Of a stretch of DNA of 29,404 nt, positions 1 through 7,689 are shown in pieces. Positions within the stretch are counted from its first letter, which is position 1. Each line of letters opens with the position of its first letter. The stretch covers positions 1 to 29,404 of the forward strand of contig JAJPZD010000010.1 of NCBI GenBank assembly GCA_021204605.1, written 5' to 3'. The translations under genes and the position numbers were made by a program. The notes under the pieces are model-generated. The model had not been told where the DNA came from, did no database searches, and saw only the letters and a list, made by a program, of their open reading frames with translations. The stretch is from Prevotella sp. (GTDB lineage: Bacteria; Bacteroidota; Bacteroidia; Bacteroidales; Bacteroidaceae).

Positions 1-1147
1 GACCCTCGTTGAGCTTGTTTCCGTCTGCGTCTTCTGCGTAGAATCCAACTATAATGTCACCTTCACCATCGTTATAATATGCGGTCAATGTAGTGGCAGG
101 AACAGTGATTGTCCACTCTGTAGAGCAACCATTATTATCTGTTTCACCAGTTGCTTTTGCCTCAAGGTCATTTGTACCCATTCCTTGACCAAGACTTATT
201 GTAGCCTCTGTCATATTAACCTTATCGGTGAATGTAACTACAATCTCTGCATCCTTGCCGGATGTCCATTCTATATCAGTATTAACACTACTCTCTGGAT
301 CCGGGTTAATGCTCTTAACATCCGCATCAGAATATACAGGAGCCACAGACTCGCCGACAATAGTAAAGAGTGTTTCAGTTACAAGAACATCAGAACCATG
401 ACCGTTTGTCATTGTAGCTACAACAGGATATTCTGTATTCTCGTAGAGATCTAATTCTGATTCAACTGTCCATACGAAGCATCCAGATTCCTTATCATAT
501 TCTACATCAGAGTTGGTGTCAATCCAATTATCGCCTTCTCCGATTTTGATTTGCATGATGTAACCGTAGGTAGGAACACCACTTTCATCGTATGTGGTTT
601 CCACATACTCGCTCGGCTTAACCTTGATTACCAAACCATTCACATTCTCAAGCTCAATCTTGCCATCGGAAAGACCATTTTCCGATGTCGGGGAAACAAG
701 CTCAAGGGTGATGGTGCTTCCTTCTTGACCATCAGCTGCCTCATATTTTGCATAAATTGTACCCGATGCAGAGCCGGTCCAATCTTTTGCTACTTTGCCA
801 TAATACGTTGTCCCTGATGTAAAGCCATTAGTACCAGTAGTATATGTATAGCTTGTGATCCAACTTGATTTATCTTCGTCATAAGCATATTTATAATTAC
901 TACCACTTACTTGACCTTCAGAACAAGCAGCATCAGTGTAGAGACTTTCAACTAAATCTCCATTTGTACAAGAAATTGTAAGAGTTCCTGCATAATCAGG
1001 AATAGTAACAGAATAATAATAATTATCATTTACATTAAAAGACACTCCTGTGTCATCTAAGCTTAAAGCTACAGGATCGTCCGCTTTCGCTGTATTGGCG
1101 AACAAACACAAGCACAATAAAGTGCATAAAGTTAATAGTTTTTTCAT
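1..1147 (-). CDS. Secreted multidomain protein, N-terminal part (runs off left edge)
   Basis: An uninterrupted reading frame of 382 codons begins at 1147 and continues past base 1. Residues 1-22 are a typical signal peptide (MKKLL start, Leu/Cys-rich core, ending AKA), so the product is exported. The mature part is acidic and rich in Thr, Ser, Gly, Asp and Asn, with beta-strand-like segments resembling repeated Ig-like or pre-peptidase-like domains of Bacteroidales surface proteins; residues around 35-70 (YYYSVTIPDYAGTLTISC) look like a beta-sandwich start. I recognise no catalytic motif. It is preceded on the minus strand by a TAAATTTG box and, further up, a run of nine G residues. Export is well supported; function is unknown, and the missing C-terminus would probably decide it (adhesin, sorting domain or enzyme). 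Confidence 0.8.
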   Translation of the reverse strand, partial: MKKLLTLCTLLCLCLFANTAKADDPVALSLDDTGVSFNVNDNYYYSVTIPDYAGTLTISCTNGDLVESLYTDAACSEGQVSGSNYKYAYDEDKSSWITSYTYTTGTNGFTSGTTYYGKVAKDWTGSASGTIYAKYEAADGQEGSTITLELVSPTSENGLSDGKIELENVNGLVIKVKPSEYVETTYDESGVPTYGYIMQIKIGEGDNWIDTNSDVEYDKESGCFVWTVESELDLYENTEYPVVATMTNGHGSDVLVTETLFTIVGESVAPVYSDADVKSINPDPESSVNTDIEWTSGKDAEIVVTFTDKVNMTEATISLGQGMGTNDLEAKATGETDNNGCSTEWTITVPATTLTAYYNDGEGDIIVGFYAEDADGNKLNEG

Positions 1148-1222
1148 GTAAAAAAAGATTTAATTAATAAAAATAATTATTGAAATTTACTCTCTCGTTG
1201 ATAGATTAAATATAAATCGGGA

Positions 1223-1230
1223 CAAATTTA
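1223..1230 (-). promoter_or_regulatory. Bacteroidetes -7 promoter box of the left-edge secreted protein
   Basis: On the minus strand this reads TAAATTTG, a full match to the TAnnTTTG -7 consensus, leaving a leader of roughly 70 bases before the ATG at 1147. There is no good TTG element at the -33 distance; that position is occupied by the G9 run at 1250-1258. Confidence 0.5.
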
Positions 1231-1249
1231 ATACAAAAGGTTAAATTTG

Positions 1250-1258
1250 CCCCCCCCC
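1250..1258 (-). repeat. Homopolymer G9 tract (C9 on plus strand) upstream of promoter
   Basis: Nine consecutive C on the plus strand in an otherwise AT-rich intergenic region. It sits about 20-28 bases upstream of the TAAATTTG box, in the place normally held by the -33 element, and is long enough for slipped-strand length change. Confidence 0.7.
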
Positions 1259-1300
1259 ATTCGTTAAAATTTATTAATTCAGGTATGTTTCACTATTTTC

Positions 1301-1314
1301 TTGATTTAAATCAA
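1301..1314. promoter_or_regulatory. Perfect 14-bp palindrome resembling an FNR/CRP-family operator
   Basis: TTGATTTAAATCAA is a perfect dyad and matches the TTGAT-N4-ATCAA pattern bound by FNR-type members of the Crp/Fnr family. It lies just beyond the uvrB stop and upstream of the divergently placed secreted-protein promoter, about 80-90 bases from the inferred transcription start. Regulatory use is an inference. Confidence 0.4.
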
Positions 1315-1329
1315 TTCTAAAAGTCGTTT

Positions 1330-3366
1330 TTATTTCTTTTCGAGTAATTGCTGGAGGCGGAGCATCTCATCGCGGTATTGGGCTGCCTGGATGAAATCCA
1401 ATTCCTTGGCGGCCTTTTTCATAAGCGATTTGGTGTTTTCAATACTTTTTTCAAGTTGCTCGCGACTCATGCTCATTATTACCGGGTCAGCGGCGAATGT
1501 TACATTCTCATTCTCAACGTATGGCGCATATTGCGGGGCAACTTTCTGTTTGGCAGCCTCTGTTGCCATATTGTTGAGCGCATCACGGTTGATAGCCTTA
1601 ACGATCTGTTGAGGCGTGATATGGTGCAACTCATTGTATTTCAACTGCTTCTCCCTGCGCCTGTTTGTCTCGTCAATGGTCTGTTGCATACTCACCGTGA
1701 TATGGTCGGCATACATTATGACACGCCCGTTGACGTTACGTGCGGCACGCCCTGCCGTCTGGGTCAGTGAGCGGTGAGAGCGCAGGAAACCCTCCTTGTC
1801 GGCATCAAGGATAGCCACGAGCGACACTTCCGGCAGGTCAAGTCCCTCTCGCAGCAGGTTGACCCCAACGAGGACATCGAAAGCTCCCTCCCGTAAGTCG
1901 GTCATTATCTTCACGCGGTCGAGGGTCGCCACGTCGCTGTGGATATAGTTGGCGCGGATGTTGTTGGCAACCAGATATTCGGTGAGCTCCTCCGCCATGC
2001 GCTTGGTGAGAGTGGTCACCAATGTCCTCTCGTCGCGCTCCTTGCCGTCCAAGATCTCCGCCATGAGGTCATCAATCTGGTTCTCACTCGGGCGGACATA
2101 TATCTGGGGGTCGAGCAGGCCGGTAGGACGTATTACCTGTTCCACGATGACCCCTCCGGCCTCCGCAAGCTCAAAGTCTGCAGGCGTTGCGGAGACGTAA
2201 ATCACCTGAGTGAGCATGCTCTGGAACTCCTCGAACCTAAGCGGGCGGTTGTCGAAAGCGGCAGGGAGGCGGAAGCCATACTCCACGAGGTTGGTCTTGC
2301 GCGCGCGGTCGCCACCATACATAGCCCTGATCTGTGGCACGCTGACATGGCTCTCGTCAACAACGAGCAGGAAGTCCTTGGGGAAGAAGTCGAGCAGACA
2401 ATATGGTTTCTGCCCGGGCTCCCTGCCATCGAAATATCGGGAGTAGTTCTCTATCCCGGCACAATGTCCGAGTTCCTTGATCATCTCCATGTCGTATTCC
2501 ACCCTTTCCTTGATGCGCTGCGCCTTGATGACATCGCCAAGTTCATTGAAATACTCAATGCGCTCCACGAGGTCATCCTGTATCTGGCGGATAGCCGATA
2601 CAGTCTGTTCCTTAGAGGTAACAAACAAGTTGGCGGGGTATATCTTGTAACTGTCGAAAGAGGCGAGGCAGTGGAACGTCACTGCATCCAACTCCTCGAT
2701 GGTATCTATCTCATCACCCCAGAACGACACACGCAGCACATAGTCGCTGTATGCCATGAAGACATCCACGGTGTCTCCCCTGACGCGGAAATTCCCTCGT
2801 TTCAGCTCCACGTCGTTGCGGACATAGAGGGCGTTCACCAATTCGCGGAGGAACATATTGCGGTCCAACACCTGCCCTCTCTTGAGCGTTATCACGCTCT
2901 TCGCCATCTCCACAGGACCGCCCATACCGTAGATACACGACACCGAGGACACCACAACCACGTCAGTGCGCCCCGACAGCAGCGCAGACACGGCGGACAG
3001 GCGCAGACGGTCGATCTCTTCATTGATAGACAGGTCTTTTTCTATATATGTGTCCGTTTGAGGCAGGTATGCCTCCGGCTGGTAGTAGTCGTAATATGAG
3101 ACATAATATTCCACTGCATTGTCGGGGAAGAACGCCTTCATCTCGCTGTACAACTGTGCGGCGAGGGTCTTGTTATGACTGAGAACGAGGGTCGGCTTGT
3201 TGATATTCGCAATGACATTGGCAACAGTGAACGTCTTGCCGGAGCCGGTAACGCCAAGTAGCACCTGCGCCCTGTCCCCACGCATTATGCCCGCCGTCAG
3301 GTCTCTGATAGCTTCCGGCTGGTCTCCCGTGGGGCTGTATGCCGATGTCAGTTTGAACTCCCTCAT
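1330..3366 (-). CDS. uvrB: Excinuclease ABC subunit B (UvrB)
   Basis: UvrB is the damage-verifying helicase-like subunit of UvrABC nucleotide excision repair: it receives DNA from UvrA, opens the strands with its beta-hairpin and recruits UvrC. The 678-residue length is normal for the family. Visible motifs are the start SAYSPTGDQPEAI, Walker A GVTGSGKT at 38-45, the aromatic beta-hairpin around 92-115 (YYDYYQPEAYLPQTDTYIEK), the DESH box at 337-340, SATP at 392-395, motif VI QTAGRAARN at 536-544, and a C-terminal UVR domain at about 637-678 that contacts UvrC. The ATG at 3366 gives the canonical N-terminus. It is divergent from bamD, with a TATTTTTG -7 box at 3396-3403. Nothing unusual is seen; long antisense frames over this gene are shadows. 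Confidence 0.98.
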   Translation of the reverse strand: MREFKLTSAYSPTGDQPEAIRDLTAGIMRGDRAQVLLGVTGSGKTFTVANVIANINKPTLVLSHNKTLAAQLYSEMKAFFPDNAVEYYVSYYDYYQPEAYLPQTDTYIEKDLSINEEIDRLRLSAVSALLSGRTDVVVVSSVSCIYGMGGPVEMAKSVITLKRGQVLDRNMFLRELVNALYVRNDVELKRGNFRVRGDTVDVFMAYSDYVLRVSFWGDEIDTIEELDAVTFHCLASFDSYKIYPANLFVTSKEQTVSAIRQIQDDLVERIEYFNELGDVIKAQRIKERVEYDMEMIKELGHCAGIENYSRYFDGREPGQKPYCLLDFFPKDFLLVVDESHVSVPQIRAMYGGDRARKTNLVEYGFRLPAAFDNRPLRFEEFQSMLTQVIYVSATPADFELAEAGGVIVEQVIRPTGLLDPQIYVRPSENQIDDLMAEILDGKERDERTLVTTLTKRMAEELTEYLVANNIRANYIHSDVATLDRVKIMTDLREGAFDVLVGVNLLREGLDLPEVSLVAILDADKEGFLRSHRSLTQTAGRAARNVNGRVIMYADHITVSMQQTIDETNRRREKQLKYNELHHITPQQIVKAINRDALNNMATEAAKQKVAPQYAPYVENENVTFAADPVIMSMSREQLEKSIENTKSLMKKAAKELDFIQAAQYRDEMLRLQQLLEKK

Positions 3367-3395
3367 TGAAATGCCTAAGTGATATTCAGGAAATG

Positions 3396-3403
3396 CAAAA
3401 ATA
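3396..3403 (-). promoter_or_regulatory. -7 promoter box of uvrB
   Basis: Minus-strand TATTTTTG matches TAnnTTTG and lies 30 bases upstream of the uvrB ATG. No clear -33 TTG partner is seen. Confidence 0.5.
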
Positions 3404-3455
3404 CTAAGAATGTGTTTATAAAAAATGATTTTTTCTAAAAAATAATATCAAAACA

Positions 3456-3485
3456 TTGCCGTTTAATGAAAAATAAGTACTTTTG
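3456..3485 (+). promoter_or_regulatory. Promoter of the bamD-rpoZ-DUF4293 operon
   Basis: TTG at 3456-3458 and TACTTTTG at 3478-3485 are separated by 19 bases, the classical Bacteroidetes sigma-ABfr arrangement. Transcription would start a few bases downstream, giving a very short leader before the bamD ATG at 3504. Confidence 0.7.
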
Positions 3486-3503
3486 CAAGCTAATTCGTGA
3501 ATT

Positions 3504-4343
3504 ATGAGATTATCTGTTCTTCATGTTCTTATTGCCGTATTATCCGTAATCCTCCTCTCCGGTTGCGCTCATGAGTTCAACACGGTTTATAAGTCAACAG
3601 ACTATAATTACAAATACGAGTTTGCCAAGGAGTGCTTTGCCAGTGGGCGTTATTCACAGGCGACAGCTCTTTTGGAGGATGTCGTGACCATGCTGAAAGG
3701 AACTGACAATGCGGAGGAGAGTCTCTATATGCTCGCAATGTCGGAGTTCTTAGACAGGGATTATGACATCGCGGCAGACTATTTCAAGAAATATTACAAG
3801 ACTTATACGAGGGGAATATACGCCGAGTTGGCCTCCTTCTACACCGGAGAGAGCCTTTTCATGAGCACCCCGGAACCGCGTCTCGACCAGTCGCAGACTT
3901 ACAGCGCGATAGCCGCGTTCCAGGAGTATCTCGACCTTTACCCAGAGGCACGGATGAAAGAGGCGGCACAAAGCCGGATGTTTGAACTTCAGGACAAGTT
4001 GGTGAAAAAGGAGCTCTATTCCGCCCAGCTCTATTTCAACCTCGGCACGTATTTCGGCAACTGCACCAGTGGAGGCTCCAACTACGAGGCATGTATCGTT
4101 ACGGCACAGAACGCCATCAAGGACTATCCCTACAGCGACCTGCGCGAGAACTTCTCGTTCCTCATCATGAAAAGCAAATACGAATTGGCGCAGCAGAGTG
4201 TGGAGGAGAAGAGGTTAGAGCGTTACAGGGATGCGGAGGATGAGTGCTATGGGTTCCTCAATGAGTTCCCAGACTCTAAAAACAGGAACGTTGCGGAGAA
4301 ATATATCGCCTCGTGCGAGAAGATTACAAAGGATGAGAAATAA
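3504..4343 (+). CDS. bamD: Outer membrane assembly lipoprotein BamD (YfiO family)
   Basis: BamD is the essential lipoprotein of the BAM complex that inserts beta-barrel proteins into the outer membrane. The 279-residue product has a lipoprotein signal (residues 1-20) with lipobox LLSGC and acylated Cys21. The rest is a run of tetratricopeptide-like helical pairs: about 36-70 (YEFAKECFASGRYSQATALL), 75-105 (SLYMLAMSEFLDRDYDIAADYF) and 130-165 (AIAAFQEYLDLYPEARMKEAA). This is the pattern and length of Bacteroidetes BamD. It is the first gene of an operon with rpoZ (14-base gap) and DUF4293, an arrangement common in this phylum, and has a strong promoter directly upstream. Confidence 0.95.
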   Translation: MRLSVLHVLIAVLSVILLSGCAHEFNTVYKSTDYNYKYEFAKECFASGRYSQATALLEDVVTMLKGTDNAEESLYMLAMSEFLDRDYDIAADYFKKYYKTYTRGIYAELASFYTGESLFMSTPEPRLDQSQTYSAIAAFQEYLDLYPEARMKEAAQSRMFELQDKLVKKELYSAQLYFNLGTYFGNCTSGGSNYEACIVTAQNAIKDYPYSDLRENFSFLIMKSKYELAQQSVEEKRLERYRDAEDECYGFLNEFPDSKNRNVAEKYIASCEKITKDEK

Positions 4344-4357
4344 TTTAATATTGCGAT

Positions 4358-4696
4358 ATGGATTATAAGAAGTCAAAAGCACCTGCTAACACCGTGACGC
4401 AGGACATCATGAAACTTTGCAAGGACACTGGTAATATCTATGAGAGCGTGGCGATCATCGCCAAACGCGCAAACCAGATCTCCATAGAAATAAAGCAGGA
4501 CCTGAGCAAGAAGCTCGCCGAGTTCGCCTCTTACAACGACAGCCTCGAGGAGGTGTTCGAGAACAGGGAGCAGATAGAGATCTCAAGGTACTACGAGAAG
4601 CTGCCCAAACCCACGTTGCTCGCCACGCAGGAGTTCTTGGACAATGATGTTTACTGGCGCGATGCGCAAAGGGACAACCTGATTGAATTGCAATGA
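4358..4696 (+). CDS. rpoZ: DNA-directed RNA polymerase omega subunit (Bacteroidetes type)
   Basis: This 112-residue protein is the Bacteroidetes version of the omega/Rpb6-like subunit, which binds the C-terminal region of beta-prime and helps polymerase assembly and stability. The conserved core is NIYESVAIIAKRANQIS at about 27-43 followed by a helical region; the tail around 84-112 (PTLLATQEFLDNDVYW) is typical of the phylum. The family is annotated by similarity, since it diverges strongly from proteobacterial omega. Its position between bamD and a DUF4293 gene supports the call. The final ATGA overlaps the start of the next gene by 4 bases, implying translational coupling. Confidence 0.9.
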   Translation: MDYKKSKAPANTVTQDIMKLCKDTGNIYESVAIIAKRANQISIEIKQDLSKKLAEFASYNDSLEEVFENREQIEISRYYEKLPKPTLLATQEFLDNDVYWRDAQRDNLIELQ

Positions 4697-5151
4697 TCCA
4701 GAGAAAGCAGACAGTATTCATTTTACTTGCGGTAGCATTGACGATAGTGTGCCTGTCTCTGCCGCTCTGCCGGTTCACAGCTATTGATGACATCGGCAAT
4801 GAGACTGTCATGTATAATCTGTGGCTGACAAATGCCGAAGGAGCGCACGACTTGTCGGTGTGGGCCCTGTTCGCCATCCTTCTTGTTACCTGCCCGATAG
4901 GGCTGTTCACTATTTTCGCTTTCCACAACAGGATAGCGCAAAGCAGGCTCTGTGCCTTCAATATCCTGCTCATCATAGGCTGGTATGCGGTGTTCGTAAT
5001 CCTCATGCTCGCCTTCTCACATTCTCTCGGCGACTGGCATATCGCCGCCGCATGTGTGTTCCCTTTGGTCTCCGCAATCCTCTATTTCATTGCGAGAAAG
5101 GCTATTCTTGCTGACGAGGCTCTTGTGCGTGCCGCCGACAGAATAAGATAA
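4693..5151 (+). CDS. DUF4293 family inner-membrane protein
   Basis: A 152-residue integral membrane protein with four predicted hydrophobic spans at about 7-26, 55-75, 86-106 and 112-134, and a short charged C-terminus. The N-terminus MIQRKQTVFILLA and the overall layout match DUF4293, a family of unknown function that regularly follows bamD and rpoZ in Bacteroidetes. It overlaps rpoZ by 4 bases (ATGA), so it is cotranscribed and translationally coupled. A link to envelope homeostasis is suggested only by neighbourhood. Confidence 0.85.
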   Translation: MIQRKQTVFILLAVALTIVCLSLPLCRFTAIDDIGNETVMYNLWLTNAEGAHDLSVWALFAILLVTCPIGLFTIFAFHNRIAQSRLCAFNILLIIGWYAVFVILMLAFSHSLGDWHIAAACVFPLVSAILYFIARKAILADEALVRAADRIR

Positions 5152-5211
5152 GGTAGGCGCATTCCCGCGCTTCCAAACTATCCGGCTTTTCTAATAAAAC
5201 ACCTATAAGTC

Positions 5212-5667
5212 ATGAAAAATCTGTTATTGTTGGCTATTTTATTTCTATGCAGTATCGGCATCCATGGGGAAGAATATGCAACTTTTACTTTCATGAAAGC
5301 CGATGGTACTGAGGTGACGCTTCCTGCCGTCGGCCTCAGAATCACTTTCAATAACGGGATGATAACTGCCGTGAACGGTCAGGACACAGAGACAGTATCT
5401 TTGGCGGATGTCAACACTATGTTTTTTTCCAACGCCACGGCAATCACGAAAATCCTGTCTCCTGACTATGCGGTGAACGTAAGCGGCCACCAGTTGCTTA
5501 TAACGTCTCCTATCGGCACCGACATCACCGTAGCCAATACTTTGGGTATGGTGGTATGCCGCTCCATTTCAACAAGCGATGGTGAGCAGACAATAGGCGG
5601 CTCACTTCCTTCGGGGGTTTATATAGTGAACCTAAGCGGACAGACTTTAAAAGTGATGGTAAGATGA
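5212..5667 (+). CDS. Small secreted protein with a possible type IX secretion sorting domain
   Basis: The 151-residue product has a signal peptide (about 1-19) and a beta-rich mature part. Residues 22-100 (YATFTFMKADGTEVTLPA...ITFNNGMITAVN) resemble short modules found before sorting domains in Bacteroidales secreted proteins. The C-terminus (about 80-151) ends GVYIVNLSGQTLKVMVR, close to the type-A T9SS C-terminal signal (GvYiv.l..g....K..v.), a cleavable tag that directs proteins through the outer membrane. The stop overlaps the next gene by 4 bases (ATGA), so the two are coupled. No catalytic residues are visible; it may be a small surface partner of the beta-helix protein downstream. No consensus promoter is seen in the 60-base gap before it. 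Confidence 0.7.
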   Translation: MKNLLLLAILFLCSIGIHGEEYATFTFMKADGTEVTLPAVGLRITFNNGMITAVNGQDTETVSLADVNTMFFSNATAITKILSPDYAVNVSGHQLLITSPIGTDITVANTLGMVVCRSISTSDGEQTIGGSLPSGVYIVNLSGQTLKVMVR

Positions 5668-7661
5668 CAAGGATAATCATAACATTTTGCACCGCTCTTG
5701 CCGCATTGACGGCCTGGGGGCAGACACTGAATATATGTACCGGAAACATCACGACCGCCGTTGCAGCCTCGTCTGATGTGATGACCTATTCCGACAACGG
5801 CAACACACTGACAGTGTGCGGCAAGGCATTCAATATTTCCGACATCGACAGTATCTATATCGACGGGACATCCGTGGATGACTATACGGTGAATATCTCC
5901 TACATCGGCAATGCGGCAAATGTCATCATTGCCGGCAACATAGCACAGTATCTCACCACAACGGTCAACGGAGCTAACGTGACGATATTGCAGAGCAACG
6001 ACCTGCCAGACGAGATTACATATACACTGCAAGGCAGTTCGGACAACGGCTCTTTCTACATGAACGGCAAACTGAAGGCTTCCCTTGTGCTCAATGGCCT
6101 CAACCTGAACAGCAACGACAGTGCGGCTATCAACATCCGCGATGGCAAGCGCATCAGCGTGGAACTCACAGACGGCACAGTGAACACCCTGTCGGATGCC
6201 TACAACGGCAGCCAGAAGGCCTGCTTTATGGTAAACGGACACACCGAGTTCAAGGGCGGCGGCTCGCTTTATCTCACCGGCAACACCGCACACGCATTCT
6301 GGGGCGATGAGTATGTGGAGCTGAAAAAGTCAACAGGCACTATCGTGGTGAATAGTGCCGTAAAAGACGGTTTCAACATCAACCAATATTTTGAGATGAA
6401 AGGGGGCTCTGTTACTGTGAGCGGTGCCGGGGACGACTGTATCCAAGTCTCCATGACAGATGATGAGGACGACGAGAGCAACGGACAGGTGATAATCAGC
6501 GACGGCACCTTAGACCTGACAGTTACAGGAACTGCCGCCAAAGGTATAAAGAGTGAGGATGCAATGTACATCAGTGGCGGTACACTGACTATAAAGACTT
6601 CCGGCGGCGGCGAGTACGACAGCTCCGAGAGAGATGCCTCCGCATGCGCCGCGATAAAGGCAGATGGCGCTTTGGAGATAACAGGCGGCACTTTCAACCT
6701 GACAAGTAGCGGTGCAGGAGGCAAGGGAATCAGCGGAGACGGCGACGTTACTATCAGCGACGGAACTATCAACGTTACCACGACAGGCAAGAAATACTCT
6801 TACAGCACAAACTACACATCCTCTCCAAAAGGTATAAAGGCTGATGCCAACCTGACAATCAACGGCGGCACAATTAATGTCTCCACATCAGGCGGCGACG
6901 GCGCAGAAGGCATCGAGAGCAAGTCAACGCTGACAATCAACGGCGGAGAGGTAATCGTGAACGCCTACGATGATGCCATTAACGCTTCCAACAACATAAC
7001 GATAAACGGCGGTAAGGTATATGCTTACGCTTCCAATAACGATGGTATCGACTCCAACGGAACAATGACGATAAGCGGAGGCATCGCAATAGCATGTGGA
7101 ACAACAACGCCAGAAGCTGGCTTTGACTGCGACTCCTACACTTTCGCAATAACAGGTGGCGTGCTCATTGGGCTTGGCGGCGATACTTCAAACCCGACTG
7201 CATCAGCCACCACACAGCCAGTGGCAATTGTGAACAACAAGTCATATACCTCTGGCAAGTATCTTACGTTGGATGACTCAAACGGCAACAATATCCTCGC
7301 CTTCTGCGTGCCAAGGACATACAGCTCGGCTGCTTTGCTCATCTCCTGTCCTGATATGACTGTCGGCAGCACTTACACCTTAGGCTCCAATGCGACGGTA
7401 ACTGGCGGTGAAGACTGGCAGGGATATGTCACAGGCGGTACGGTGAGCAGCAGTGGCTCAACATCTTCTCTGACTCTCACTTCCACCGTAACTGGCTCAT
7501 CAACAACTTCCGGCGGGACTACAGGCGGTGGAACTACCAACCCGGGCGGCAGCACCGGCGGAGGTATTGGCGGCGGTACGACAACGCCAGGTGGCAGCAC
7601 TGGTGGTGGTACGACACCCGGTGGCAGCATCGGTGGAGGCAATTTCGGTGGTGGAAGGTAA
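5664..7661 (+). CDS. Cthe_2159-like beta-helix carbohydrate-binding protein
   Basis: The 665-residue exported protein has a signal peptide at about 1-19 (cleavage near AWG-QT). Residues about 120-520 form a right-handed beta-helix of irregular repeats with the signature [I/V]xGGTxx[I/V]x[T/A]; examples are ISGGTLTIKTSGGG, ITGGTFNLTSSGAGGKGI and INGGTINVSTSGGDGAEGI. The acidic loop DDCIQVSMTDDEDDE (about 263-277) could bind calcium. This is the Cthe_2159 family; the Clostridium thermocellum founder was reported to be a calcium-containing beta-helix that binds polygalacturonic acid and cellulose. The last ~70 residues are a Gly/Thr/Ser/Pro-rich repeat tail without a recognisable anchor. It is coupled to the upstream gene by a 4-base overlap and followed 28 bases later by DUF4861. 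A pectin-binding surface role is an inference. Confidence 0.8.
   Translation: MTRIIITFCTALAALTAWGQTLNICTGNITTAVAASSDVMTYSDNGNTLTVCGKAFNISDIDSIYIDGTSVDDYTVNISYIGNAANVIIAGNIAQYLTTTVNGANVTILQSNDLPDEITYTLQGSSDNGSFYMNGKLKASLVLNGLNLNSNDSAAINIRDGKRISVELTDGTVNTLSDAYNGSQKACFMVNGHTEFKGGGSLYLTGNTAHAFWGDEYVELKKSTGTIVVNSAVKDGFNINQYFEMKGGSVTVSGAGDDCIQVSMTDDEDDESNGQVIISDGTLDLTVTGTAAKGIKSEDAMYISGGTLTIKTSGGGEYDSSERDASACAAIKADGALEITGGTFNLTSSGAGGKGISGDGDVTISDGTINVTTTGKKYSYSTNYTSSPKGIKADANLTINGGTINVSTSGGDGAEGIESKSTLTINGGEVIVNAYDDAINASNNITINGGKVYAYASNNDGIDSNGTMTISGGIAIACGTTTPEAGFDCDSYTFAITGGVLIGLGGDTSNPTASATTQPVAIVNNKSYTSGKYLTLDDSNGNNILAFCVPRTYSSAALLISCPDMTVGSTYTLGSNATVTGGEDWQGYVTGGTVSSSGSTSSLTLTSTVTGSSTTSGGTTGGGTTNPGGSTGGGIGGGTTTPGGSTGGGTTPGGSIGGGNFGGGR
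7516..7656 (+). repeat. In-frame Gly/Thr/Pro/Ser-coding tandem repeat
   Basis: The 3' end of the beta-helix gene carries degenerate tandem units of about 30-33 bases encoding GGGTTxPGGSTGG-like peptides. All units keep frame. This low-complexity tail probably acts as a flexible linker and may vary in copy number between strains. Confidence 0.6.
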
Positions 7662-7689
7662 TTTTTAACCCAAACAATACTATTTAAAT

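Noticed and set aside
1939..3099. 386-codon plus-strand open frame opposite uvrB
   Set aside because: It is antisense to a fully conserved uvrB, has no recognisable protein pattern and arises from the codon bias of the real gene.
6269..6790. 173-codon minus-strand open frame opposite the beta-helix gene
   Set aside because: It is Pro/Ser-rich low-complexity sequence mirroring the repetitive sense gene, with no independent evidence for coding.
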